This document shows, piece after piece, positions 37,517 through 46,109 of a stretch of DNA of 64,000 nucleotides. Position 1 is the stretch's first letter. Every line of letters begins with the position of its first letter. The DNA lies in contig OX638375.1 of assembly GCA_951813575.1 (NCBI GenBank), forward strand, positions 496,001-560,000. The letters are read 5' to 3'. This DNA is from Candidatus Binatia bacterium. Lineage in GTDB: Bacteria; Desulfobacterota; Binatia; UBA9968; JAJDTQ01. The notes below the pieces were generated by a model that worked only from the letters and a program-made list of their open reading frames with translations, had not been told where the DNA came from and searched no databases. Position numbers and translations under genes: made by a program.

Positions 37517-38242
37517 CTAAAGCTTCACGGCCCGCTTGAGCCGGGCCACCTCTCCCTCGCTCAGCGGCCGCATCTCGCCCCGGGCCAGTTGTCCCAGGGA
37601 GATGGGGCCGAAGCGGCTTCTCACAAGCCGCTCCACCGTGTGTCCCACGGCTTCCACCATCCTGCGGATCTCCCGGTAGCGGCCCTCCCGGAGCTCGACC
37701 TTGAGCCACACCTTCTGCTTCAGGCGCCGCGACACGCTCACCTCCGCCGGCGCCGTGACCCCGTCATCCAGCCCCACCCCCCGCCGCAAACGCTCCAGTT
37801 GCGCCTCCGAGGGCGTGCCGCTCAACTTGACCTCGTAGGTCTTGGGGACGCCGTAGCGGGGATGCGTCAGGCGGTAGGCCAGACCGCCGTCATTGGTCAG
37901 CAGCAGGAGGCCCGAGGTGGCATAGTCCAGACGCCCGGCCGGAACCACCCCGGGCGGGTGTCCGCCGGCCTTGAGATAGTCCGCCACCGAGGGCCGCCCC
38001 TCGGTGTCCCGCATGGTGGTGATGACGCCGGACGGTTTGTGGAACGCGAGGTGGACCTTGGACGCCGCCGGCCGCACCGCCCTTCCGTCCACGCAGATGC
38101 GATCGCGGGCGGCATCGGCGCGGGTCCCCAGCTCCCGGACCCGGCGCCCGTTGACCGTAATGCGGCCTTCGAGAATCCACTGCTCCGCCTGGCGCCGCGA
38201 AGCCAGCCCCGCGTGCGCGATGATCCTCTGAAGCCGTTCCAC
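37517..38242 (-). CDS. rluB: 23S rRNA pseudouridine synthase B-type
   Basis: The 241-residue protein has an N-terminal S4 domain (LQRIIAHAGLASRRQAE) and the RsuA/RluB catalytic motif GRLDYATSG with the nucleophilic aspartate. RluB-type enzymes isomerise a uridine in 23S rRNA helix 89-93 region; RluE/F or RsuA cannot be fully excluded. The position directly after scpB (3-base gap) is the common scpA-scpB-rluB arrangement. Confidence 0.92.
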   Translation of the reverse strand: MERLQRIIAHAGLASRRQAEQWILEGRITVNGRRVRELGTRADAARDRICVDGRAVRPAASKVHLAFHKPSGVITTMRDTEGRPSVADYLKAGGHPPGVVPAGRLDYATSGLLLLTNDGGLAYRLTHPRYGVPKTYEVKLSGTPSEAQLERLRRGVGLDDGVTAPAEVSVSRRLKQKVWLKVELREGRYREIRRMVEAVGHTVERLVRSRFGPISLGQLARGEMRPLSEGEVARLKRAVKL

Positions 38243-38245
38243 GGG

Positions 38246-38878
38246 TCAGTCCGGCTCGCCCCGGTCACCCGGCGAGGGTTCGGGGGGCGGCCCCTGGGAT
38301 CCCGCGCCTTCGGAGTCCGTGGCCGCGGGCGCATCCCGCAGCGCCTGGGTCATGTCCTCCATCTCCTGGAGGGTTGGCAGGCTTTTCAGATCCTTCAGGT
38401 TGAACGCCTCCAGAAACTCCCTCGTGGTGCCGTAGAGGAACGGCTTGCCGGGCACGTCCTTCCGGGCCACGATCCTGATGAGACGCCGCTCCAAAAGCGT
38501 GGAGACGACGCCGTCCACGCTGACGCCGCGGATTTCCTCGATCTCGGCGCGGGTGACGGGCTGGCGGTATGCGATGATGGCCAGGGTTTCCAGGTTCGCC
38601 CGGCTCACCCGCGCGGGTTTGACCGCCGTAAGCCTGCGAACGAACTCCGAGTGTTCCTTGGCCGTCCTCAACTGGTAACCGTTGGCCACCTCGGCAAGCC
38701 GCAGCCCCCGGCCCGTCCGCTCGTACTCTTCGCCCAGCTCCGCCAGGGCGGCGACCACGTCCTTGCGCGGAACATCCTCGCCCACGGCGGTCGCCAACCG
38801 ATCCGCGGACACCGGGCCGTCCGCTGCCAGCAGCAGGCTTTCGAGGACCGCCTTGAGACGCTCACTCTCCATACTCAC
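38246..38878 (-). CDS. scpB: Segregation and condensation protein B
   Basis: ScpB forms winged-helix dimers that bind ScpA and SMC in chromosome condensation. The family core ANLETLAIIAYRQPVTRAEIEEIRG, in two adjacent parts, is present near 104-128. The C-terminal 35 residues are a Pro/Gly-rich tail. The gene overlaps scpA by 17 bases. Confidence 0.94.
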   Translation of the reverse strand: MSMESERLKAVLESLLLAADGPVSADRLATAVGEDVPRKDVVAALAELGEEYERTGRGLRLAEVANGYQLRTAKEHSEFVRRLTAVKPARVSRANLETLAIIAYRQPVTRAEIEEIRGVSVDGVVSTLLERRLIRIVARKDVPGKPFLYGTTREFLEAFNLKDLKSLPTLQEMEDMTQALRDAPAATDSEGAGSQGPPPEPSPGDRGEPD

Positions 38879-39632
38879 CCCCCGGCGGGTCCGTCTCCAT
38901 GGCCGCGCTGGCTTCGGACAGCGAGAGCGTCGGCTCCATGACGATGGGGCCGAGGCGTTCCCTCTGGACCGCCTGGACCGCCCGGATCCGGACCAGCTCC
39001 AGCAGAGCCAGGAAGGTCACCACCACGTCCATCCTGGAGCGGGCGGCGTCGAACAGGTCCTGGAACAGCACCGGCACGCCGCCGTGCAACGTATCGAGAA
39101 TGTAGGTCATGCGCTCCCGTACCGACACCGTCTCCTGCACCACCGTGTGAACCGAGGCATCCGGGAACCGCTCGAGCACGCGTTGCAGGGCCGACATCAG
39201 GTCGAACACGGAGAGCTGCTCGAAACTCACCTCCGCGGCCACGCGCTCGGGCTGCCCCTGCCGGGCGAACACGTCCCGGTTGAGAAGGTCCCGCTCCTCG
39301 AGCTCCCTGGCGGCGTTCTTGAACCGCTCGTACTCCAGCAGGCGGCGGATCAGGTCCTCCCGGGTCTCGCCCGCCTCGTCGTCCTCCTCCCCGTCTTCGT
39401 GCTCGGGGGGCAGCAACATCCTGGACTTGAGCTGCAGCAGGGTCGCCGCCATCACGAGGTATTCGCCGGAGACGTCGAGGTTGAGGCCCTGCATCAGCTC
39501 CAGCGCCTCGAGATACTGCTCCGTGATGGATGCGATGGGAATGTCGACGATGTCGAGCTCGTTCTTCTTGATCAGATGGAGCAGCAGGTCCAACGGACCC
39601 TCGTAGATCTTCAGTTGAACGTGCAGCGTCAT
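38862..39632 (-). CDS. scpA: Segregation and condensation protein A
   Basis: ScpA is the kleisin of the SMC complex. The N-terminal YEGPLDLLLHLI and the DIVDIPI segment are hallmarks, and the C-terminal winged helix includes TFLALLELVRIR. The protein is 256 residues, with an acidic insert near 98-112. No clear ribosome-binding site precedes the ATG, which lies 11 bases after trpS. Confidence 0.95.
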   Translation of the reverse strand: MTLHVQLKIYEGPLDLLLHLIKKNELDIVDIPIASITEQYLEALELMQGLNLDVSGEYLVMAATLLQLKSRMLLPPEHEDGEEDDEAGETREDLIRRLLEYERFKNAARELEERDLLNRDVFARQGQPERVAAEVSFEQLSVFDLMSALQRVLERFPDASVHTVVQETVSVRERMTYILDTLHGGVPVLFQDLFDAARSRMDVVVTFLALLELVRIRAVQAVQRERLGPIVMEPTLSLSEASAAMETDPPGGEYGE

Positions 39633-39643
39633 CGTACAGGAGG

Positions 39644-40621
39644 TTAGAGCGTCAGCACCGACCGGACTTCGCTCATGGTCGCCGCGGCTTCGTCGCCGGC
39701 CACGCGGTTGCCCTCGGCGATGACGTCACGGATGTCGTCGGGACGCTTCTCGTAGTAGGCCTTCTTTTCCCGGAACGGTTCGAGGTCGTCGATGACGTGG
39801 CGGATCATCACCTTCTTGCAGTCCAGGCAGCCGATGCCGGCGCTGCGGCATCCCTCGGACACTTCCCGGATCTCCTCCGGGGTACAGTAGATCTTGTGCA
39901 GGTTGAAGGCCGGACACTTCTCCGGCTCGCCCGGGTCCGTCCGCCGGGCGCGGGCGGTGTCGGTCACCATCCGGCTCAGCTTCTTGTCGATGGTCTCCGG
40001 AGGATCCGCGAGCAAAACGGAATTACCGTAGCTCTTGCTCATCTTGCGCCCGTCCAGGCCCGGCAGCCGCTGGGTCTCGGTGAGCAGCACCTCGGGCTCG
40101 GGAAAGACCGGGCCGTAGAAGCTGTTGAAGCGCCGCACGATCTCGCGGGTCAACTCCACGTGGGGGGCCTGATCCACCCCTACGGGCACCCGGTGGGCCT
40201 TGTACATGATGATGTCCGCGGCCTGCAGCACCGGGTAGCCGAGGAAACCGTAGGTGGACAGGTCGCGTTCGCTGAGCTCCCGCAACTGTTCCTTGTAGGT
40301 GGGGTTCCGTTCCAGCCAGGACACCGGCGTCAACATCGACAACAGCAGGTGGAGCTCGGCATGCTCCTTGACGTCGGACTGCCGGAAGATCGTGCACCGG
40401 GCCGGGTCGAGGCCGACGCTGAGCCATTCCGCCACCATGGCGCGGGTGCTCTCCATGATGCCGTCCGGAGACTGATAGTCCGTGGTCAGCGCGTGCCAAT
40501 CAGCGATGAAGAAGAAACAGCGATAGTCCTCCTGCAGCCCGACCCAGTTGCGCAGGGCTCCGTGGAGATGACCCAGATGAAGAAGTCCGGTGGGGCGCGC
40601 CCCGCTTACGATGGTTTCCAT
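39644..40621 (-). CDS. trpS: Tryptophanyl-tRNA synthetase
   Basis: The class I synthetase charges tRNA-Trp. The HIGH-type motif is LHLGHLHG at 14-21 and the KMSKS motif is at about 195. Length is 325 residues, normal for bacteria. A cysteine-rich segment with ECPAF... and GCLDCKK near 235-275 resembles the [4Fe-4S] motif C-x22-C-x6-C-x2-C found in Thermotoga TrpS, so an iron-sulfur cluster is possible. Confidence 0.95.
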   Translation of the reverse strand: METIVSGARPTGLLHLGHLHGALRNWVGLQEDYRCFFFIADWHALTTDYQSPDGIMESTRAMVAEWLSVGLDPARCTIFRQSDVKEHAELHLLLSMLTPVSWLERNPTYKEQLRELSERDLSTYGFLGYPVLQAADIIMYKAHRVPVGVDQAPHVELTREIVRRFNSFYGPVFPEPEVLLTETQRLPGLDGRKMSKSYGNSVLLADPPETIDKKLSRMVTDTARARRTDPGEPEKCPAFNLHKIYCTPEEIREVSEGCRSAGIGCLDCKKVMIRHVIDDLEPFREKKAYYEKRPDDIRDVIAEGNRVAGDEAAATMSEVRSVLTL

Positions 40622-40630
40622 GGGTTCAAC

Positions 40631-41287
40631 TTACACGACTCCGACGATGACGGCCAGAAACCAGATCACCATCTCCATGATCGGCACCAGCGTGTAGGTC
40701 AGGACTCCGGTCATCAGCAGAGCCACCACGATGATGAAACCGAAGGGCTCGACACGGGCCACCTGCATGGCCTGCGCGTCCGGCAGGACACCCACCAGCA
40801 CCCGTCCGCCGTCCAGCGGCGGTATCGGAAGGATGTTGAACACCGCCAGCATCACGTTCATGCGCACGCTGGTGAGGCCCATGTACCACAGGTAGGACGT
40901 CATCGAGCCGGCCGTGAAGCTGCCGCTCAAAATCAGCAGCTTCAGCAGCAGCATGCTCAACAGCGCCAGGGCAAGGTTGGCTCCGGGCCCCGCCAGGGCC
41001 ACGCGGATCATGTCCCGCCTGGGGTCCTTCAGGTTGTTGTAGTCCACCGGCACGGGCTTGGCGTAGCCGAAAACGGGGCCTCCCGCCCAGATCAGCAGGG
41101 CCGGCAGCAGCACCGTTCCGATGGGGTCGATGTGGGGAAGAGGATTCAGGGTCAGCCGGCCCATGTTGGCAGCCGTGGGATCTCCCAAGCGGTAGGCCAC
41201 CCATCCATGCGCCACCTCGTGAAAAACGATGGCCACCAGCACCGGGAATGCCCAGATGGAGAGCTGCCACAGGAACTCTTGGGACAT
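40631..41287 (-). CDS. Site-2 protease-family (M50) membrane metalloprotease
   Basis: The 218-residue membrane protein has H23-E-V-A-H27 in the first membrane segment and a second metal ligand region in IPPLDGGRV. Several further hydrophobic segments follow. It belongs to the small YwhC/SpoIVFB-like M50 group that lacks a PDZ domain. The substrate is unknown. It lies 9 bases upstream of trpS. Confidence 0.92.
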   Translation of the reverse strand: MSQEFLWQLSIWAFPVLVAIVFHEVAHGWVAYRLGDPTAANMGRLTLNPLPHIDPIGTVLLPALLIWAGGPVFGYAKPVPVDYNNLKDPRRDMIRVALAGPGANLALALLSMLLLKLLILSGSFTAGSMTSYLWYMGLTSVRMNVMLAVFNILPIPPLDGGRVLVGVLPDAQAMQVARVEPFGFIIVVALLMTGVLTYTLVPIMEMVIWFLAVIVGVV

Positions 41288-41351
41288 TGGACATTCTTAA
41301 GTGACGCGCTGCCAAAAAACAACACGGGGTTCGGGGCGCGGGCCTCTCTTC

Positions 41352-42269
41352 TCAACGCTTGCCGCGGGGGGCTTCCCGGGGATGAAACCGCTGGTGGACC
41401 TGCTTGACGCGGCTGCGGCTCACGTGGGTGTAGATCTGGGTGGTGGTGATGTCCGAATGCCCCAGCATCGACTGAACGGCCCGCAGGTCCGCGCCTCCCT
41501 CCAGCAGGTGCGTGGCGAAGGAGTGGCGGAGGGTATGGGGGGTGACCCGGTGCTGCAGCCCGGCCCGGAGGGCGTACCCGCGGAGCAGCTTCCAGAACCC
41601 CTGGCGCGTGAGCGGGCGGCCCGAACGCGTAAGGAACAGGTAGTCGCTGTATCCGCGGGTCAGAAAGCGCGGCCGGACCTCCCTCAGATAGCGCTCGAGC
41701 CGTTCCCGGGCCCAGCGGCCGAAGGGCACCAGGCGGACCTTCGCGCCCTTGCCCCTGACGGTGAGGTAGTTGCCCTCCAGATTGACCTGTTGCAGGGTGA
41801 GAGAGACCAGTTCCGACACCCGTAGTCCGCTGCCGTAAAGCAGCTCGAGCATGGCGCGGTCCCGCGCTCCCAGGGGCTTCGCCTCGTCGGGCTGGTCCAG
41901 CAGCGCACGCATGTCGGCGGCGCCAAGGGTCTCGGGCAGCCGTCCCGCGCCGCCGCGGGACGAGAAATCCGGCACCGGGTCGGTGGACAGCACCTCCTCC
42001 TTGAGAAGGAAGCGGAAGAACCGCCGCATGCTGCCCAGCAGACGCACCACGGAACGCTCGCTCAGACGGCGCGCCCGCAGGTCGGCGATGTAGGCCCGCA
42101 GGTGCGGCCGGGTGGCGCCCTCCCAGGCGGTGACACCCCGCTGGAACAGGAACTCCGCCAGCCGGTTCAGGTCGCGGCTGTAGGCCTCCAGGGTATTGGC
42201 CGCCAGCCCCCGTTCCACCGCGGCCATCTCCAGGAACCGGTCAACCTGCCGCGTGAGGTCGTCCGTCAT
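41352..42269 (-). CDS. xerD: Tyrosine site-specific recombinase XerD-type
   Basis: The 305-residue recombinase resolves chromosome dimers at dif with XerC. The SAM-like N-terminal domain is at 5-90. Catalytic residues are visible in SGLRVSELV (Arg), HTLRHSFATH (His-x2-Arg), GHSDITTTQIYTH (His and the Tyr nucleophile). It overlaps glnD by 29 bases. Distinguishing XerC from XerD by eye is not certain. Confidence 0.92.
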   Translation of the reverse strand: MTDDLTRQVDRFLEMAAVERGLAANTLEAYSRDLNRLAEFLFQRGVTAWEGATRPHLRAYIADLRARRLSERSVVRLLGSMRRFFRFLLKEEVLSTDPVPDFSSRGGAGRLPETLGAADMRALLDQPDEAKPLGARDRAMLELLYGSGLRVSELVSLTLQQVNLEGNYLTVRGKGAKVRLVPFGRWARERLERYLREVRPRFLTRGYSDYLFLTRSGRPLTRQGFWKLLRGYALRAGLQHRVTPHTLRHSFATHLLEGGADLRAVQSMLGHSDITTTQIYTHVSRSRVKQVHQRFHPREAPRGKR

Positions 42270-44991
42270 CCTTCGGCTCCAACTCGCCCTGAAGGGCCTC
42301 GCACAAGGCCTCCAGCCGTCCCCGGTCCCGGATCTTCCCGCCTTCCGCGTCCGCCACGTAGAACACGTCCGCCACCCGGTCCACGTCGGTGGAGATCTTC
42401 GCCAGGTGGATGGAGACGTCCAGCTTGGAGAGCAGGTAGGTGATGGTGAAGAGAACTCCCGGCCGGTCCCGCGTGTAGACCTCGATCACGGTGAAGTCGT
42501 CGGACGCGGCGTTGTCCCAGCGGACCTGGGTGGAGGCCCTGACCGCGGGCCTGCGCGACAACGAGGGCCGCGACCGGCCCACCAGCTCGGCCACGTCGGC
42601 CTGGCCCTTCAAGACCCTTTCCAGGGACAACTCCATGCGCGACCACTTCCCCGGATCCATCACCACCTCGGCCTTGCCCTGATGCGAGATGCGGAAGACG
42701 TCGAGAATGAGTCCGTCCCGGCGGGTATTGATGCGGGCGCTGAGCACGTTGAGCTCCATGGCCGCGAAGACGCCGGCGATGGAGGCGAACAACCCGGGCT
42801 GGTCGTGGGCGCAGATGGCGACCTCGCTGTGGCCGTGTTCGGGATGATGGAACACCGCGGCCAGGAACGGCTCGTCCCGGAGGCGCCGCAACAGCCGGTA
42901 GTGGAAAGGCATGTCTTCCTCCCGGGTGGTGAGGAAGTAGCGCATGGGCATGGCTTCGATGAAGTCCCGCCGGACTTCGTCCACCGCGTGCTCCGCTCCG
43001 AGCTGGGTCATCAGCCGGTCCTGGATACGCTGCACCTTCAGATCCTGGTCCGACCTCGCCGACTCGCCCTTCTCGCGTTCCTCCAGCACCTCGAGCGTGC
43101 GGTTGAACAGCTCGTCCAGCAGCGACGCCTTCCAGTTGTTCCACACGTCCGGCCCCACCGCCTTCACATCCGAATAGGTCAGGACGTAGAGAGCCTTGAG
43201 ATTCTCGGCCGTCCCCATGGTATCGGCCAGGTCGGTGACGGTCTTCTGGTCCTGGATGTCGCGCCGGAACGCCGTGGCGGTGAGCAGCAGGTGATGGAGC
43301 ACCAGGAAGGACAGCAGGTCCCGCTCGTCCTCGTTGAGGCCCATGCGCGCGGCCGCATCCAACGCCATCACGCGTCCCAGCTCCGAGTGGCCGCCGCCCT
43401 GGCCCTTGCCGATGTCGTGGAACAGGATGCCCAGGATCAGGATCTCGGGCCGCTCCACCTCGCGCGCGAGCTGCGACAGGCGCGGCAGCGTTTCCTCGAA
43501 CTCCCCCGACCGCAGACGCTCGAACTCCTTGACCGCCCGGATCAGATGCTGGTCCACGGTGTAGATGTGGTACAGGTCGTGCAGCGCCATGCAGCGGACC
43601 CGGGCGAACTCCGGGATCAAGGCGTCCAGCACGCCGGTGCGATGCATCTCCAGCAGGGTTTCGTGGATCCACTGATTGCCCCGGAGGATGGCGAGGAATG
43701 CCCGGTTGGCGTCCGCCGAAGCCGACAGCTCCCCTTCCAGGGCCTCCACCCGGGCCCTGACGATCTCCCGCGAATCCTGCCCCAGGTCCAGCCGGTATCG
43801 CTGCAGGTCGGCGAAGAGGTCGAGGAGACCCTCGGCCCGGCCGCCGCCGTTCACGGCAGCCACCGCCAGAGTCCGTCCGGTGATGCGCACGCCCGGACGC
43901 AATCTGCGGCCCGACCGGGGTTTCCCGCGTTGAGACGGATCGTGGTCCACCGAGCGGTGGATGATGAGGGAAGTCAGGCGGCTCACCTCCTCGGCCTGCA
44001 GGTAGTAGGCGCGCATGAAGGTCTCCACCTCGCTCAGCTTCCCCTCGCTCTCATAACCCAGTTCCCGGGCGGCCTGCTCCTGGGACTCGAAGGTGAGCCG
44101 GTCCTGATGCCGTCCCGCCAGGAAATGCAGCTCGTTCCGGGTACGCCAGAGAAAGTCCCGGCCGCGTTCCAGCGCCGCCGCGTCCCTGGCCTCCAGCAGG
44201 CCCGTCTTCGGAAGGTCCCGCAGGGTAGCGGCGCCGTACTTGGCCCGGGCGATCCACATGGCCGTGTGGATGTCGCGCAAGCCGCCCTGCCCTTCCTTGA
44301 TGTCGGGTTCCAGCAGGAAGACGGACTCGCCGTGCCGTTGATGGCGCTGGGCGTGCTCACTCAACTTGGTTGCGACGAAGCTGTCCCCGGCGCCGCCGCT
44401 CAACTGCCGCCCGACCACCCGCCGCAGGTCGCGATGCAACCGTTCGTCGCCGCAAATGTGGCGCGCGTCCAACAGGGCGGTCTGTATCACGTGGTCGCTC
44501 CGGGCGTGGCGCGCGCAACCCGCCACCGTGCGGGTGGCGTGGCCGACCGTCAGCCCGGCGTCCCACAAGGGATAGAGGATCTTCTCGGTGACGAACTCCA
44601 CGTAGGGGCCGGCGCGCCAGCCGTAGAGAAAGAGGATATCGATATCGGAGTGCGGATTGAGCTCGTCTCTTCCGTACCCCCCCTGGGCCACCACCGCGCA
44701 GCGCATCCGCCGGCCGCGGTAATCCTGCTCCGCCAACTCCAGAAGACGCCGCAGGAGCCCATCGATCATCGCCCCGTGCGCCCCCACCACCTCCGACCCC
44801 GAGGCGCCGGCGCGATGGGCCTCCAGCAAACGTCGCCTGCCGAGGTCGATGTAGGCCCGGACCCCTTCTCCCGGCTTCGAGCTTCGGACGTGCTCCTCCG
44901 CGAGCCGGCGCCAAGGGGCGCCGCCGTTGGTGGCCGCCGTACGCTCCGGGTCGAGCCTGTCTCCGCCTCCCGCGGCCGATGTCGTCATCAA
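42241..44991 (-). CDS. glnD: PII uridylyltransferase / uridylyl-removing enzyme
   Basis: GlnD senses glutamine and uridylylates or deuridylylates PII. The 916-residue protein has the nucleotidyltransferase motif GGYGRDELNPHSDID near 105, the HD domain with LFHDIGKGQGG near 490, and two ACT domains (near 720-790 and 830-900) that bind glutamine. It overlaps the amidase gene by four bases. Confidence 0.96.
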   Translation of the reverse strand: MMTTSAAGGGDRLDPERTAATNGGAPWRRLAEEHVRSSKPGEGVRAYIDLGRRRLLEAHRAGASGSEVVGAHGAMIDGLLRRLLELAEQDYRGRRMRCAVVAQGGYGRDELNPHSDIDILFLYGWRAGPYVEFVTEKILYPLWDAGLTVGHATRTVAGCARHARSDHVIQTALLDARHICGDERLHRDLRRVVGRQLSGGAGDSFVATKLSEHAQRHQRHGESVFLLEPDIKEGQGGLRDIHTAMWIARAKYGAATLRDLPKTGLLEARDAAALERGRDFLWRTRNELHFLAGRHQDRLTFESQEQAARELGYESEGKLSEVETFMRAYYLQAEEVSRLTSLIIHRSVDHDPSQRGKPRSGRRLRPGVRITGRTLAVAAVNGGGRAEGLLDLFADLQRYRLDLGQDSREIVRARVEALEGELSASADANRAFLAILRGNQWIHETLLEMHRTGVLDALIPEFARVRCMALHDLYHIYTVDQHLIRAVKEFERLRSGEFEETLPRLSQLAREVERPEILILGILFHDIGKGQGGGHSELGRVMALDAAARMGLNEDERDLLSFLVLHHLLLTATAFRRDIQDQKTVTDLADTMGTAENLKALYVLTYSDVKAVGPDVWNNWKASLLDELFNRTLEVLEEREKGESARSDQDLKVQRIQDRLMTQLGAEHAVDEVRRDFIEAMPMRYFLTTREEDMPFHYRLLRRLRDEPFLAAVFHHPEHGHSEVAICAHDQPGLFASIAGVFAAMELNVLSARINTRRDGLILDVFRISHQGKAEVVMDPGKWSRMELSLERVLKGQADVAELVGRSRPSLSRRPAVRASTQVRWDNAASDDFTVIEVYTRDRPGVLFTITYLLSKLDVSIHLAKISTDVDRVADVFYVADAEGGKIRDRGRLEALCEALQGELEPKDDGRPHAAG

Positions 44992-46109
44992 GGGTTCCCT
45001 CTCTCCCGCAGCCTGTCGGCGTAGTTCTTGATGCCCTGGAACAGCCCCCCGGCGATGGCGTTCTGAAACTCGGGACGCTTCAACGCCCGGGCCTCCCGGC
45101 GATTGCTGACGAAGAACAACTCCGCCAGCGCCGCCGGCATCCGCGCCCCCACCAGAACGTAGAACAGCCCCTTCTTCACTCCCAGGTCCTTGGCGCGCGA
45201 ATAGTGCGGCCGGGTGGTCTTCACCAGCGACGACTGCAGATGGCTCGCCAGGCTGATGGAGTCCGGCAGGTACACGTTCAGCTTGAGGTCGCTCAGCATG
45301 ATCTGCAGGTCCGTGAGGTTCCGGCGGGCGGTGCCGTTCTCCCTTGCGGCCAGTTTCATGGTGGCTTCATCGGTGGTCTTGTCCAGATAGTAGGTCTCGA
45401 GGCCTCCGGCCCTGCGATTGTGGCTCGCGTTGGCGTGGATCGACAGGAACAGGTCGGCCTGCTCAGCGTTGGCCATGGCCGTTCGTCCCTTGAGGGGTAT
45501 GAAGACGTCCGTATTCCGGGTGAGGACCACGTCCGCCCCCATCCTCCGCCGGAGCAGCGGCGCCAGCTTCCTGGCCACCCGCAGCACCACGTCCTTCTCC
45601 CTCAGGCCCCCGGCCCCGACGGCGCCGGGGTCCTTGCCCCCGTGCCCCGGGTCCAGCACGATCTTGCGGACCGCCAGTTGCCCCCGGTCGCCCGAACCCC
45701 CGCGCCGCTCCACGTCCACCATCAGCCTGTGCGGGTTGGCCAGCAACACCGCGTCGTGGTTGCCGGGGTACTTGAGGTCCAGCACCACCCGCACCACGTT
45801 CTCCTTGAACTGGCCGAGGCGGATCCGTTGCACCAGCCGGTCCTTGACGTCGACACGGTGGCGGCGGGCCGTCAGGCGAGCCCCCACCAGATCCATGTAG
45901 ATCCTCGGAGGGAGGCGCCTTTTCGGAGAGGCGGCCAGGGTGTTGATGGTGAACTTCACGCGGCCGGTGAGATCGAGGATCACTCGCGTATAGTTGGCCG
46001 AGGAGAGGAAACGCACGCCCGTAAGCCGTGCCTTCGGCACCACGGCGTACCCATCGGCGGCGAGGCCGATAACGCACAGCACAAGCAGTACGGCCAACCA
46101 GCGTGCCAA
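44988..46109 (-). CDS. N-acetylmuramoyl-L-alanine amidase with AMIN domain (AmiC-like)
   Basis: The enzyme cleaves the septal peptidoglycan amide bond in the periplasm. The 373-residue product has a signal peptide (about 1-22), an AMIN domain (about 28-130) and an Amidase_3 domain with zinc ligands in LDPGHGG, REKD and SIHAN, and the catalytic Glu in LAELFF. The start is TTG, directly adjacent to the mutS stop, with GGGAGG four bases upstream. Confidence 0.93.
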   Translation of the reverse strand: MARWLAVLLVLCVIGLAADGYAVVPKARLTGVRFLSSANYTRVILDLTGRVKFTINTLAASPKRRLPPRIYMDLVGARLTARRHRVDVKDRLVQRIRLGQFKENVVRVVLDLKYPGNHDAVLLANPHRLMVDVERRGGSGDRGQLAVRKIVLDPGHGGKDPGAVGAGGLREKDVVLRVARKLAPLLRRRMGADVVLTRNTDVFIPLKGRTAMANAEQADLFLSIHANASHNRRAGGLETYYLDKTTDEATMKLAARENGTARRNLTDLQIMLSDLKLNVYLPDSISLASHLQSSLVKTTRPHYSRAKDLGVKKGLFYVLVGARMPAALAELFFVSNRREARALKRPEFQNAIAGGLFQGIKNYADRLRERGNP

